Below are positions 12,001 to 20,011 of a stretch of 64,000 nucleotides of DNA, in pieces. Both the position numbers and the translations under genes were made by a program. Each line of letters begins with the position of its first letter. The first letter of the stretch is position 1. The stretch comes from Charina bottae (Eukaryota; Chordata; Lepidosauria; Squamata; Charinaidae). Where the stretch lies: the NCBI GenBank assembly GCA_023362775.1, contig JALMGJ010000019.1, forward strand, positions 332,501 to 396,500, read 5' to 3'. Under the pieces are notes generated by a model, which was not told the DNA's origin, made no database searches, and saw only the letters and a program-made list of their open reading frames with translations.

Positions 12001-14842
12001 TTTCTGTAGGAGCCATTTATTTCGAGGGAATGAAAAGAAACACCAGGGAAGGTCTCCGATAAAGCAGGTTCATCTGTTTCTGGAACTGAAACAAGCCTTC
12101 TGAGTCTCAAACACCCATTGGTATTTTTTGACAAAGCCCCCATGGAAACCAGAAACGTTAGATTTTTGAATCAACGCTTCCAATATTTCAGACTGACTGA
12201 CTTTCAAAAGCCCATTCCTCACCCTATCGCATAACTCAGGCAGAGATTATTCTTTTACACAGATAGAATAAAGGATGTTGTAGCATATTGAGGATAGCAG
12301 ATTTATTAATGCTGAAACCTCCCCTTGATCGGATGGTGCAGGGATATGATTTCCCCTTTGGGGAAGCAGGAAACTGGGCTGAGGTGAAGCGTGCTTCCTT
12401 CCAATTAGACACCAATATGTCATAAGCCCACGAATATGGGAAACACACTGATCCGTGACTTTCCTGATCCAAAAAGGGGAGGTTTGGGCGTGAGGACAGG
12501 AGGCCCAGAAGCACCTGCCTCTCCCCTGAAAAAGCATTTCAAACACAGTCGTCCCCCGCCCGCCCCAGGGGGCAACCTCTGCCGGGCAGGCTGGATGGCA
12601 GGCACCCGTCCTCCCCCCATCGCGCTGCTCCGGCCACTCGTTGCGCTGCAACGCAGGAGTCCAGGAGGTGGGGGAGAGCTCTGCGTGCCATCTTGGCCGG
12701 CCTGCGCTCGCTTCTCCTCCGCCAGGCAGGCGCTCTTCCTGCGGAGTGGGGGCTGTGGGGCAGTTCTGCGGAGGCGCCTGGGGAGTCGGGGAGCCGCTCT
12801 GTGGAGGGCTGCTCCGTGTCCCGCCAGCCGGCATGATGCCCTCTTGGGTTGTGCGACGGGAGGCGTGTGTTTGCTTTGGGCAAGGATTTGTGCGTGTGCT
12901 TTTCAGGGATGGGTTCTCGGACTGGCCTTACAACTGGGTGTGTTTGCCGCAGTCAGCAAACAGCTGCCTTGCCCTGCTCCTGCCCGGATTGTGTCCTGAC
13001 ACTTTCTTGACAAGATGAGGGAAGAAGTGGTGCTTCCACCATGCTTCAGCTGCAGCCTGAGCCTTCGAGACGTTGGGGTACTTCCTTCTTTTAAGTTTCA
13101 CGATTAGGCAACCCGTGCCCACCCTCCCCTCCTGCCGAAGGGGCTGCCCACCACTTTGATGAACGGCCAGATTACATTAGACTTAGATCAAAAGTTCAAG
13201 GCAGCACATCGGCAGGAGCACTCCGCCAGCTGCAGAAATGCCATCGTGTTGGGGAAACAGGCTCCCGTGAAAACTCCCAGCGCCCGCCACCCAGCGCCCG
13301 TCGGCCCTGCCCTTTGGGGGACGCCCAATCACACCCGTCGGCATTTCCTCATTGAGCCTCTACTGCTGCCTGGTTAACGTACAGGTTTTTAAAACACTAC
13401 CTAAAACAGTCACAATTAAAGCTTCACCGCCATGTTGCGGTTCTTAATCAGAATTGTTTTTAAACAATTAATTAAAATATTTATAAAATAGCAATCTAAC
13501 CATAATGCCTTCAGTGTGATACACTAAACAAACTTATGGCTAATTAAGAACAGAACCAATACAATTGTTTGAAATGTAGAACTAACTTCTTCATTTATTA
13601 AAAGTGAGTGGATGCTGAAGCACTTTTTTGTTTGATTAAAACTCATTCAAAATCGTCCAAAGGCGTGGACACAAGGGGGCTGAAATAGCCTTGCTCACTC
13701 TGATAAGGGCATTACTGGCCTGGCTTCTCAACCACTTTTGATCCCTTTAACTGGGGTGTCTCGCAAGATCACTTCTCTGAGAGGAGATTACGATCATTTC
13801 TAAACTCCCCGGCCATCGTGCCCAGAACTACGCAAGATCCCATCCTGTCTCCAGTGCTCTTTGTGGCTCCATGAAGCCGCTGCAAGGAGACGTCACAGCT
13901 TCTTGTGGCATCAGGTTGTTCTGCCAGTACCCTGATGAGACCCAGCTCTCTTCCGCAGGGAAGGGGGTGCAGCTCAAGGCCTGTCCCTGGAGGCCCCGAG
14001 GGATCCCCTAGACCAGACCGAACTCCGTAAAGCAGGAGGCCGCCAGCTGCCCAGGACAGGCTGCATTTCAACGATCCAACGTTGAGGGCTCTTCTCTGTC
14101 CCCAGGGCAGGAACGGGTGCAGGCTGCCCCTGCCCACGGTTGGCATCTTTGCAGCAGGCATTCTTGGCAGACAGGCTGCACGGAGAGATCCCCTGCACGG
14201 GTAACCTTGCATTCACGTGGCCGTACAGCCCTCGCTGCGAGCGGCCCCAGGACCGCCACTAGGGTCTGTGTCACCCGGGGCAAACATGGATTCCGCGCCC
14301 CTCCCCCCATGGGTTGGCGAGGGAGGTGTTAGCAAGTTTTATTATTCGATTATACATTTTGGCGCCCCCCAGCACAGTGCCCGGGGCACATGCCCCGCTT
14401 GCCCCCCCCCCCCGGTTGCAGCCCTGCTTCCCCAGGCCTTGAAAGGACCCAAGTGCGGAAGGCTTGAAATTCTGGGGGTCTCTGGAAAACTGGAGGCCGT
14501 TCCCAAGAGCCTGAGTAAGAGGGGGGCTTCCCCACAGAGTCCCCTTAGCCCGCTTTGTGCGAGAGGGGGGCTCGCTCACTCGACCCTGCAGAGCCTAACG
14601 TCAATTAAGGCTCCACTGACGCGTCCTTGGAAGCCCATGCAAGCCCCTTCAACAAGCACGAGGCGTTCTGGCCAGCGTGGCGTCGCTTTACTTACATCGT
14701 TCTTGCTGTAATGATCCAGGATCGAAGGCAGCAGGGGCAGGATGAGGGTGAAGCCCAGGAGGTCGATCAGGAGCGAGAGGAACACCGTGAAGATGATGCG
14801 GGAGGAGCCGTCCTCGGCCGCCCGGGCCTCTCCGTCCGGCAT
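1..14842 (-). CDS. MFSD10: MFSD10 (TETRAN), major facilitator transporter, 3' end missing
   Basis: Spliced gene on the minus strand; coding exons (5' to 3') are 14842-14696, 11931-11835, 11135-11032, 6661-6503, 4897-4709, 3668-3560, 683-581 and 72-1. Joined, they keep one open frame of about 326 codons; the human protein is about 455 residues, so roughly the last quarter lies left of the window. The family is a 12-helix MFS protein, called tetracycline-transporter-like protein, linked to organic anion and drug efflux. Visible marks are an N-terminal helix rich in Leu/Ile, the motif-A-like loop SDSFGRRP, the motif-C-like helix GLAFSLGFTLGPMLGA, and helix 7 LVYFLYLFLFSGLEYTLSF. All introns are GT-AG except the one after 3560, which appears to use GC. 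The neighbour NOP14 is on the same strand, as in human. The identification rests on remembered similarity to human MFSD10 along every exon. Confidence 0.93.
73..580. other. MFSD10 intron, nothing recognised
   Basis: Intron sequence between coding exons 7 and 8. No repeat or conserved element was recognised. Confidence 0.6.
581..683 (-). CDS. MFSD10: MFSD10 coding exon 7 (helix 7)
   Basis: 103 bp, TTCAACAG acceptor and GTATTT donor. It encodes GLVYFLYLFLFSGLEYTLSF then HQHFHFS, matching the human helix almost residue for residue. Confidence 0.95.
1820..2450 (+). mobile_element. L2-clade LINE fragments
   Basis: The plus strand encodes GFDTLDHGILLDWLQGLGM, the reverse-transcriptase block typical of L2 (human L2 has FDTVDHGILL). 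Near 2290-2360 a more 3' piece (caactcaaggtgctggttat) matches the end region of the L2 copy at 6.8-7.5 kb. Degenerate and internally deleted. It sits in an MFSD10 intron. The rest of the intron (684-1819, 2451-3559) shows nothing I could assign; 2573-3010 may be an undefined element. Confidence 0.65.
3560..3668 (-). CDS. MFSD10: MFSD10 coding exon 6 (central loop), probable GC donor
   Basis: 109 bp starting after GGCTAG. It encodes FDLISPWALFQFSAI, which aligns with human AADLLSPLALLRFSAV. The only position that restores frame with the next exon (GTCTCAAG at 683) is after GAGACA, where the intron begins GCAAGT. This fits the GC-AG donor consensus. Confidence 0.85.
3669..4708. other. MFSD10 intron, nothing recognised
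   Basis: GC-rich intron. Long ORFs on both strands lack splice and similarity support. No repeat was identified. Confidence 0.5.
4709..4897 (-). CDS. MFSD10: MFSD10 coding exon 5 (helices 5-6)
   Basis: 189 bp, phase 0 at both ends, CCCCACAG acceptor and GTAATA donor. It encodes GLAFSLGFTLGPMLGAYL, a motif-C-like helix with GP, then a charged linker and a helix ending WLPETLPEEKR. The linker LETEKDDVFYAR is longer than in human. Confidence 0.95.
5380..5560 (-). mobile_element. possible L1-type ORF2 fragment
   Basis: The minus strand reads VKTFIRENLSAFFKVTN, then LNILAKFHQSLIGF. This weakly resembles the L1 ORF2 segment between endonuclease and RT (IR..L..FF..N...LWDAHKA.IRG). Only a short decayed stretch; it could be chance. 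Confidence 0.3.
5780..6375 (+). mobile_element. L2-clade LINE 3' fragment
   Basis: It contains KVQLVQNAEALAV (compare the L2 block LQLVQNAAAR), and ends with a degenerate 3' tail gatgggtggctatataaatt. Frameshifted and truncated; intronic in MFSD10. A CTT/CAT/CCT triplet repeat (6380-6428) follows directly. Confidence 0.7.
6503..6661 (-). CDS. MFSD10: MFSD10 coding exon 4 (helices 3-4)
   Basis: 159 bp, phase 0 at both ends, CTCTGCAG acceptor and GTGAGT donor. It encodes LGLIASYSLWAVSRSFG and then RIIGGISKGNVSLSTAIIAD, nearly identical to the human segment LIGGISKGNVSLSTAIVAD. Confidence 0.95.
6800..7556 (+). mobile_element. L2-clade LINE 3' end with AT-rich tail
   Basis: It encodes STQRLQLVQNAVVRAARGAS, then LFRALHWLPV and VMTFKALHGVGPGYL, the C-terminal L2 RT region (human L2: HWLPVRFRI..L..YKALNG). 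It ends with gccgcccagag...gatgggcagttata and an (aaaat)n tail at 7536-7553. The best-preserved L2 copy in the window. Confidence 0.85.
7805..8878 (-). repeat. SINE expanded into a 102-bp VNTR (about 8.5 units)
   Basis: A tRNA-headed SINE in minus orientation (head at about 8820-8878, gagccagtttggtctagtgg; A/T-rich tail at about 7805-7870). Its middle is repeated in tandem from 7981 to 8859 with a 102-bp period. The unit joins ctcagccctaggaaggagcc to the head piece caggagactgagagttctag at a short AAACCA overlap. Units 1-3 and 5-7 share diagnostic variants, so a 4-unit (408-bp) block was duplicated. Because 102 is a multiple of 3, every frame stays open and gives long false ORFs on both strands. 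Confidence 0.9.
8880..9700. other. AT-rich intron segment, nothing recognised
   Basis: Unassigned MFSD10 intron. A 33-bp stretch containing aaatatttaaaatatcccta is duplicated in tandem at about 9456-9515. Confidence 0.5.
9700..9935 (+). mobile_element. tRNA-derived SINE
   Basis: Plus-orientation copy: gtgagttctagtcccag (B-box-like), agccggctgggtgaccttgg, cccacctcacagggttgttg and ccttgagttatttataaaaa. Head degenerate. It runs straight into the GGAA microsatellite. Confidence 0.8.
9936..10000 (+). repeat. (GGAA)n microsatellite
   Basis: About 16 uninterrupted GGAA units seeded at the 3' tail of the adjacent SINE. Confidence 0.95.
10008..10440 (+). mobile_element. CR1-like LINE 3' region
   Basis: Starts gcatcagcagaaatacccaa and ttccactctattctgcatca, the pattern of the CR1 3' region in reptiles and birds. 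The right part is decayed. Confidence 0.55.
10454..10861. mobile_element. non-autonomous DNA transposon, copy 1
   Basis: Bounded by tacaggtagtc and gactacctgta, an inverted terminal pair, with internal gcttaacaactgccgtttac. Same terminal family as 28235-28857 and 61810-62414. Superfamily not determined. Confidence 0.75.
11032..11135 (-). CDS. MFSD10: MFSD10 coding exon 3 (helix 2 and motif A)
   Basis: 104 bp, TTTCAG acceptor and GTACGT donor. It encodes helix 2 (GLIGSLFSLLQFLASPLTGA) and the cytoplasmic loop SDSFGRRPALL, an MFS motif-A equivalent with the conserved D-x-x-GRRP. Confidence 0.93.
11835..11931 (-). CDS. MFSD10: MFSD10 coding exon 2
   Basis: 97 bp between a CCTTCCCCAG acceptor and a GTAGGA donor; phase 0 in, one base out. 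It encodes GVDWFSRSLGIPP followed by KYNSVLFG, matching the human loop GVDWFATAIGMP...RYNSVLFG. It was found by frame continuity, because the reading frame is too short to stand out as an ORF. Confidence 0.9.
11936..13788. other. MFSD10 intron, mostly unassigned
   Basis: GC-rich 12.5-13.0 kb and AT-rich 13.4-13.65 kb. ORFs here lack similarity support. Confidence 0.5.
13790..14010 (+). mobile_element. L2-like LINE fragment
   Basis: The text ...gatcccatcctgtctccagtgctct... and ...ccctgatgagacccagctct resembles the L2 ORF2 middle region (SPVLF..YMKPL, DDTQL). Degenerate. Confidence 0.45.
14696..14842 (-). CDS. MFSD10: MFSD10 first coding exon
   Basis: ATG at 14842 opens a 49-codon segment ending in phase 0 at a GTAAGT donor. 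It carries the first membrane helix (LLIDLLGFTLILPLLP). The exon itself starts at 14875 after a CTCTCCAG acceptor. The 11 codons between acceptor and ATG are open in the same frame, but no upstream in-frame ATG was found, so 14842 is taken as the start. The N-terminus differs from the human glycine-rich start. Confidence 0.85.
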
Positions 14843-15989
14843 CTTCCGCAGGAGTCCCTTCGCCAGCTCTATGCTCTGGAGAGGAAAGGCCCACCTAATT
14901 TCAGGGCCAGCTGCTCCCCAAGCCCCCCCCCCCGCTCAGGCCAGAGTGCCCAGCGAGTGCCTTTCCCCAGCGCTTCGGCCTAGTGGCCGGCGTTCTCCGA
15001 AGCACCTCCCCTGCTTGAACCCTCGCCTCCGCCGAGGGCCCCCACCCCACCTCGGAAGCTGCGGGAAAGGCGGCTCTTCCAGAAGACCTTTGGGGACCAG
15101 GTGTAGACCGCAGTGCCATTTTTCACAATTCCATAATTTTAGCCTTATTTTAGTTACTATTTTAACCAATTTTTCCCCAACTTTGCATCTTTGTCTTCAT
15201 CCTGTAAAGGCAGTAAGGTGCCTCAGGTGCGGTCAGTCTCACGGGGTTAGATAAATGTCACCAATAAACAAATAAATAAGGAAGGAATACAGTCCAGAAA
15301 GGCATAAAAGCAGAACTGTTATGAAAAGGCCAGAAAGTGACGAGGATGGCTGGAAAACGGGCATGAAACCGGGGGTGGGTGGGCAAAGGCGCTTTTGGAG
15401 GGGAAGCGTGGTCCCTTTGAAAGGAGGACGCGAGGGCTGGGGTAGCCAAGGCTTCCTGGGGACCTGCTGGCGCGAAGGCGAGGCGCTCGAGGGCACCGCC
15501 AGGCGGAGGGGGCCCCTGGGTGGTCTCTGGGCCTGGCGGTTTTCCCGCAGACCGTCCGTCACTGGGCTGGGCGATGTCCTTGGTGCAGGGGGAGGGGGGC
15601 CGGCCGGCCCCTGGCTTCCTTGACGGACAATCGGTCCCTCCCTGATGGCTGATCTCTGGAAAGCGCACCCCGCAACCCAGCGTGGCTTCGGGGGCCTAGA
15701 GCCCGTGTCTCCCCACCCCTAGGCCTGCACCTTCCCCACTACCCCACAGTGGGACGGGCTCAGGATCCCCGGGCGCTTCTGGGGCTGGGGGCCCCGGGCC
15801 CCTTCACGCCTGGCCCAGCACGGCACCGCTGCGCTGCACCCGCTGCCACCCAGCCGCGGTTCCCGAGGACCTTGGCAGGAGCCGTCCTTGGGAGGAGGAC
15901 CACGGACTGAGCCAGAAATGCGCAGCAGCTGCCAGAACAGCCGTGCGGAGGGAGGCAGGCGGGCATCAGGACCACAGCAGGGGATCGCT

Positions 15990-16490
15990 CTGCTCTCCAG
16001 ACCAATTCCGCTGGGAACCCTGTGCCCGGTTCTGGCCGCCACAGTACGAAAAGGGCGCTCTTCAACGTGTGAGAGTGCGGAGAAGAGCAACGCAGATGGT
16101 GAGGGGTGGGGGCAGCACCCTACGAAGAGCAGTTAGGGGACCCTGCATGTCTCGCCTGAGGAGCAGAAGGCCCAGGGGTCGCCCAGTGCCGGAAGGGATC
16201 TCGCAGGGCAGAGGGTGCGGGTTTGCTCCCCACTGCACGCAAGAGCAAGACAAGAACCAATAGGAGGAAGCTCTGCAGAGGGAGATCCGAACTTGAAGTA
16301 AGCGGGAATTTCCCCACGGTTGGAGCTCTTAAGCCTTATTCCAGGAACAGCCTGCCTCCCTCACTGGAGCTGCAAGGATTGGACGGCCATTTGTGTGAGA
16401 CGGCATGAGGATTCCTGCACTGGGCAGGGGGTGGACTAGAAGACCCCCAAGGTCCCTTCTCATCCTGTGACTGCAAACAGAGTCAGAGCC
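15990..16490 (+). mobile_element. CR1 LINE 3' end
   Basis: Contains attcctgcactgggcagggg, gtggactagaagacccccaa and ggtcccttctcatcctgtga, matching the conserved CR1 3' UTR end (gcagggggttggactagatgacc...ggtcccttccaac). Upstream text (gaggaagctctgcagaggga, ccaggaacagcctgcctccc) fits the same UTR. Confidence 0.75.
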
Positions 16491-16679
16491 AGCAGTGTGA
16501 TGTGCCCGTGGAAAATGCAAATGCAATCTTAGGCTGCCTCCACAGGAATATCATTTCCACATCATGAGATGTTACAGTTTCACTTTACTTCGCTTCGCTC
16601 CAGCCCCATTTCCAAACCTGTGTCCGGCCCTGGACGCACTTTAGGAGGATTCGGATTAAGCTCCGGTTCCGAAATGTGC

Positions 16680-17930
16680 GGCGGGGGAAACAGTAGCAGG
16701 GGAAAGGACGTCGCCCCAGAGAAACGCGAGATGCGCTCGGCCTCCTTCCGGAGGGCCAGACACAGAGTAACCATTTCGGTTGCCGCTCAGGAAGGGAGGC
16801 CGGGGAAAGACCTTCGCAGCAGCCAGCCATCTGCCCTGGAAGCGCCGCGGGGCGCCGTCACCCGGACGCCCACCGGGGGCCTCTTCCAGCCGGAGACCCC
16901 CGCCCCGCAGCCGCTTCCGAAGGGCGAGGCCGCGGGCTCCCCTCCCCTCCCCTCGGCCGCGGCCTCGAAAGCTTGGCTGCCCTCGCCGCGGGACGGAGAG
17001 CGGGGCCGGGGGAACGGCGGAGAGGACGGCCATGCCGCTCCCGGCCGCCCCTCCCTCCCTCCCTCCGGCCGCCTCGCCTCGCCTCGCCTCGCCTCTCCCT
17101 GCAGTTCGCGCGGCCACCCGCTCCTACTCACGCCCACGGGGCCGGGCCGGACCGGAGAGGTACCGGGATGGGAGACCACCAGGAAATCCCCCGCCGGTAG
17201 GATGGGCCGGGAGGGCCGATCGCAGAGGGCAGCGGCGGCGACCCGCTCCCCTCGCCCGCCCAGCGCGCCCTCCGGACTCGCCCCGCCGGACAGAGGGGCT
17301 CACCTTCGCCGGGCAGCCCACCGCGGCGCTTCCCTCCGCTCCGCTCCGCTCCGCCTGGCCTCGGGGCGCGCTGCAGTGGCGGGGGCGCAGCCGGCCGCCC
17401 CGCCGCCCCTCCCTCGCTCCCTCCAGCGGCCAGACGGGCGCCTTCCTCTTCCGGCCGGGGCCGCTGCCGGCGCGCCCCGAGGAGGAACCGGGCGGCCCCC
17501 CGCCCGCCCGCCCGCCGGGAGCACCTGGGCGCGCTTAGCCCCCGCCCTCCCGGCGGGGACCCGGCATCCCGCCGGCCCACTTCCGCGAAGGCGCGGCAGG
17601 GCGGACCCGCCGGCTCCCCCCGGAGGCGCCGAGACCCCGCTCCATCCCCGGGAAGGCCCCGCGGTCCGAGGAAGGTCCCCGGCGGGAGGGCAGCGCGCCT
17701 GGTCGGCGAGCGAGGCGCGGGGAGGCTTTGCCGGGAGCGCTCGAAGAGGCGCGGGCGGCCCCCGTTCCGGCCGGTCGCGGAGGCGGCGGGGCAGAGGAGG
17801 GGGCGGCGCGATCAGGAGGGCTGCGCGGGGCCGCCGCCGCCCGACCCAACTTCCGACGGGGCGCAACTTTTTCACCCGAAGCACGGTTTGCCCCAGTGAA
17901 TCCACACGTGCTTCTGCGTGATATCATAAC
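16680..17930 (-). promoter_or_regulatory. MFSD10: CpG island, probable MFSD10 promoter and leader exon
   Basis: Strongly GC- and CpG-rich, with several GC boxes and no TATA box. On the minus strand a consensus donor GGCGAAG/GTGAGC lies with its exon side ending at 17304. Joined to the acceptor at 14875 it would give a 5'-UTR leader. The frame is open through this junction, but its only nearby start is GTG at 17321, so a non-coding leader is preferred. A 450-codon plus-strand ORF here is a GC artefact. Confidence 0.6.
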
Positions 17931-17968
17931 CTCGCAGAGTTGATGAAGCTAGTAACAATAGTAGTAAC

Positions 17969-18292
17969 ATGGCTGTTGTGGGTCTTCCGGGCTGTGTGGC
18001 CCTGTTCTGGAAGTTGTGGTTCCTAACGTTTCGCCAGCATCTGTGGCCAGCATCTTCAGAGGGCAGGAGTTTGTGAATTTCAATGGCTTCTCTGTATAAT
18101 CTGTATATGTCTAAACACCTAAACATATACAGATTATACAGAGAAGCCATTGAAATTTAAACTCCTGCCCTCTGAAGATGCTGGCCACAGATGCTGGCGA
18201 AACGTTAGGAACCACAACTTCCAGAACAGGGCAACACAGCCTGGAAGACCCACAACAGCCATCGAACTCCGGCCGTGAAAGCCTTCGACAAC
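17969..18292. mobile_element. snap-back Penelope-like element with 14-bp target duplication
   Basis: A near-perfect inverted repeat of about 145 bp per arm with its centre near 18116, flanked by the direct repeat acaatagtagtaac at 17955-17968 and 18293-18306. Each arm contains ctgaagatg...gcgaaac, the same layout as the ends of the Penelope-like copies at 51-53.6 kb. No protein is encoded. It lies just upstream of the MFSD10 CpG island. Confidence 0.8.
18028..18203. ncRNA. pair of hammerhead-ribozyme-like motifs
   Basis: Plus 18172-18203 and minus 18059-18028 each read CTGAAGA, a spacer able to form a stem, then GAAAC followed by GTTA. This fits the hammerhead order CUGANGA / stem II / GAAA / cleavage triplet GUH. 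Stem II pairing is imperfect and there is an extra U after the first core. Penelope-like elements are known to carry such ribozymes; activity here is not shown. Confidence 0.4.
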
Positions 18293-18306
18293 ACAATAGT
18301 AGTAAC

Positions 18307-19750
18307 GTTACGACTCCCTGGGTGGGGGGCTGGGTCCCCCGAAGGCCCAGACTACAGCTCCAGCCATTTCCTTCTCTGCTCCTGGTCCTTTGGCTGGAGG
18401 CTGGGGAGGACCATCCCTTTTACCTGCTCCTTCCTGCTAGGCGCTCTTTTGGTAACCCAACATCTCCGCAATTTTGCTGACATAAAAATTCGGTTTTGTT
18501 ATACTGATACGGATTTAGACAGAGCACTTCTTTCTTGAATTCCGTGCCTCTAAAAGAAGGCATTTCTTTGTGCCCCAAACCGTCTCTCCTGGCAGGTATA
18601 CACTTGGTGCATGCATAAAAAAAAAGGTAAAGCCCCCCCCCCCCGCACATTTGTGCAGTCGTGTCCGCTCAGAGGCAAAGAAATGGGCTTGCGGTATTGG
18701 GAAAAGATGTGAGGGTTCATAAAATGCTTTTCCCCTTGGATTGCAAAGGGCCTCCCCTTGGCAGGATCACTGCTGTTGCAAGCCGAAGCTTCTCCAGGGA
18801 GAAGCCGCTGGTCCCAGCACAGCATCAGTCACTGGTGGGAGATGGGCAGCTATAGAAATCGATGGATTGATTGATTGACTGACTGAATGAATGAATGAAT
18901 CAGGGGCAACACGTGGCATCTTGTGCAGACCGGGGGGGGGGGGGGGGCTGGGGCTGGCAGATTTTGGCTTTTCAGCAGATGTCCGCATAGATGAAGACTT
19001 GCATTATGGCCGTCCCTGAAAGTTCTGTGATCTGGTTCTGCAGAGCCTCACCCAGAGCTGCCCTCTGGCATGGCAAGATCCAGCGCACCTCCTCAGTAGC
19101 GTACCCCCCCTGCTCTCAGCAGGACCATTGCGCCAGATCCCTGGACCTGGGAGCACGCGTGCCCTCCCTGCACATCCAGTGCTGCTCTCCTCTGCCCCTT
19201 GGAGTAAGCTCGGCCCTTCAGGTCTTGCGCCCCACTCGCGGGCTTCACCCCACTGGGCCTGGGATTTCCCTTCTTGCATTAAGACCTCTCGCTGGGCTAG
19301 TGTTGGCCGGAGGGGCCCCGCTGCCTCGTGCGTGGCTCACGCCTGCTTCCCCCCTCCTGGGAGCGCCTTCTCTTGCCTGTTTTTTGTTAGAGCCCAAACT
19401 CCTGGCCCGCTCACGTCCAGGGCGCAGCTCCGCCCAGCCGGCCTGGCCGCCTGACCCACCGTGGCCCGGGGTGCCTCGATGCGGCTGCAGCCTCTGGCCA
19501 TGGGAAGAGCGGCCTTTCCGGGGAAGAATGGGCCGGTTGCTAGGGGAAGGTTTCGAAGGAGCTCGCTTTCTTAGACTTAGTGAAATGGGGCCTACCTGCC
19601 AAGGTTGGGCCCAGACGGGAGGCAGCGAGCACGCCCCCGTCGCTTGCAACCTTGGCACCCTTGGGTCAGCGGGCATTTTCACCCATTCTGGGAAAAGTCA
19701 AAGTATTAAACTGGGCCAAAAAGGCTTCAAAATGTATCAAATATATTATA
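18307..19750. other. NOP14-MFSD10 intergenic space
   Basis: Contains the L2 tail and a G16-like run at about 18932-18947; otherwise unassigned. Confidence 0.5.
18800..18901 (+). mobile_element. L2-like 3' tail
   Basis: Short piece ending gagatgggcagctatagaaat followed by (gatt)n/(gaat)n tail repeats. Confidence 0.5.
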
Positions 19751-19754
19751 AAAT

Positions 19755-19760
19755 TTTATT
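19755..19760 (-). terminator. NOP14: NOP14 poly(A) signal
   Basis: AATAAA on the minus strand, 158 bases after the NOP14 stop codon, in an AT-rich stretch. It gives a short 3' UTR. Confidence 0.7.
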
Positions 19761-19917
19761 TAGAAAGTGATTTCTCCCTTACAAGACTGTATTTGTGGAG
19801 ATCTATTTTTTTAACCCAGAAGTACCATACCCCCATATAAAATGATCAAAATATTCCAGGCAATTCTAACCACTGAGACATTCTTGGTTTTCTTCTGTAC
19901 TACGTATCTGTGAATAT

Positions 19918-20011
19918 TTAAAACTTTTTTCTTTTTGTGGCTTTCCAATCTCCTTCCTGCCGAGCAAGATTTTGGAAGAGTTGTTTCACTTTTCTTTTTC
20001 TTTCGGAATCC
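19918..20011 (-). CDS. NOP14: NOP14 exon 18 and stop
   Basis: 94 bp after a TTTTCCAG acceptor. Encodes SERKRKVKQLFQNLARQEGD, then WKATKRKKF and TAA. Human ends KALKRKKFKK, so the last two lysines are absent. Confidence 0.95.

Noticed and set aside
12247..13018. Overlapping 125-195 codon ORFs on both strands
   Set aside because: GC-rich intron of MFSD10; no conserved motif, no splice support, and frames mirror each other.
17304..17321. MFSD10 start codon in the leader exon (frame open as GCPAK then exon 2)
   Set aside because: The apparent start is GTG, not ATG; the ATG at 14842 is preferred.
16569..17921. 450-codon plus-strand ORF rich in Pro, Arg, Ala
   Set aside because: Stop-poor CpG island at the MFSD10 promoter; composition-driven, no splice or similarity support.
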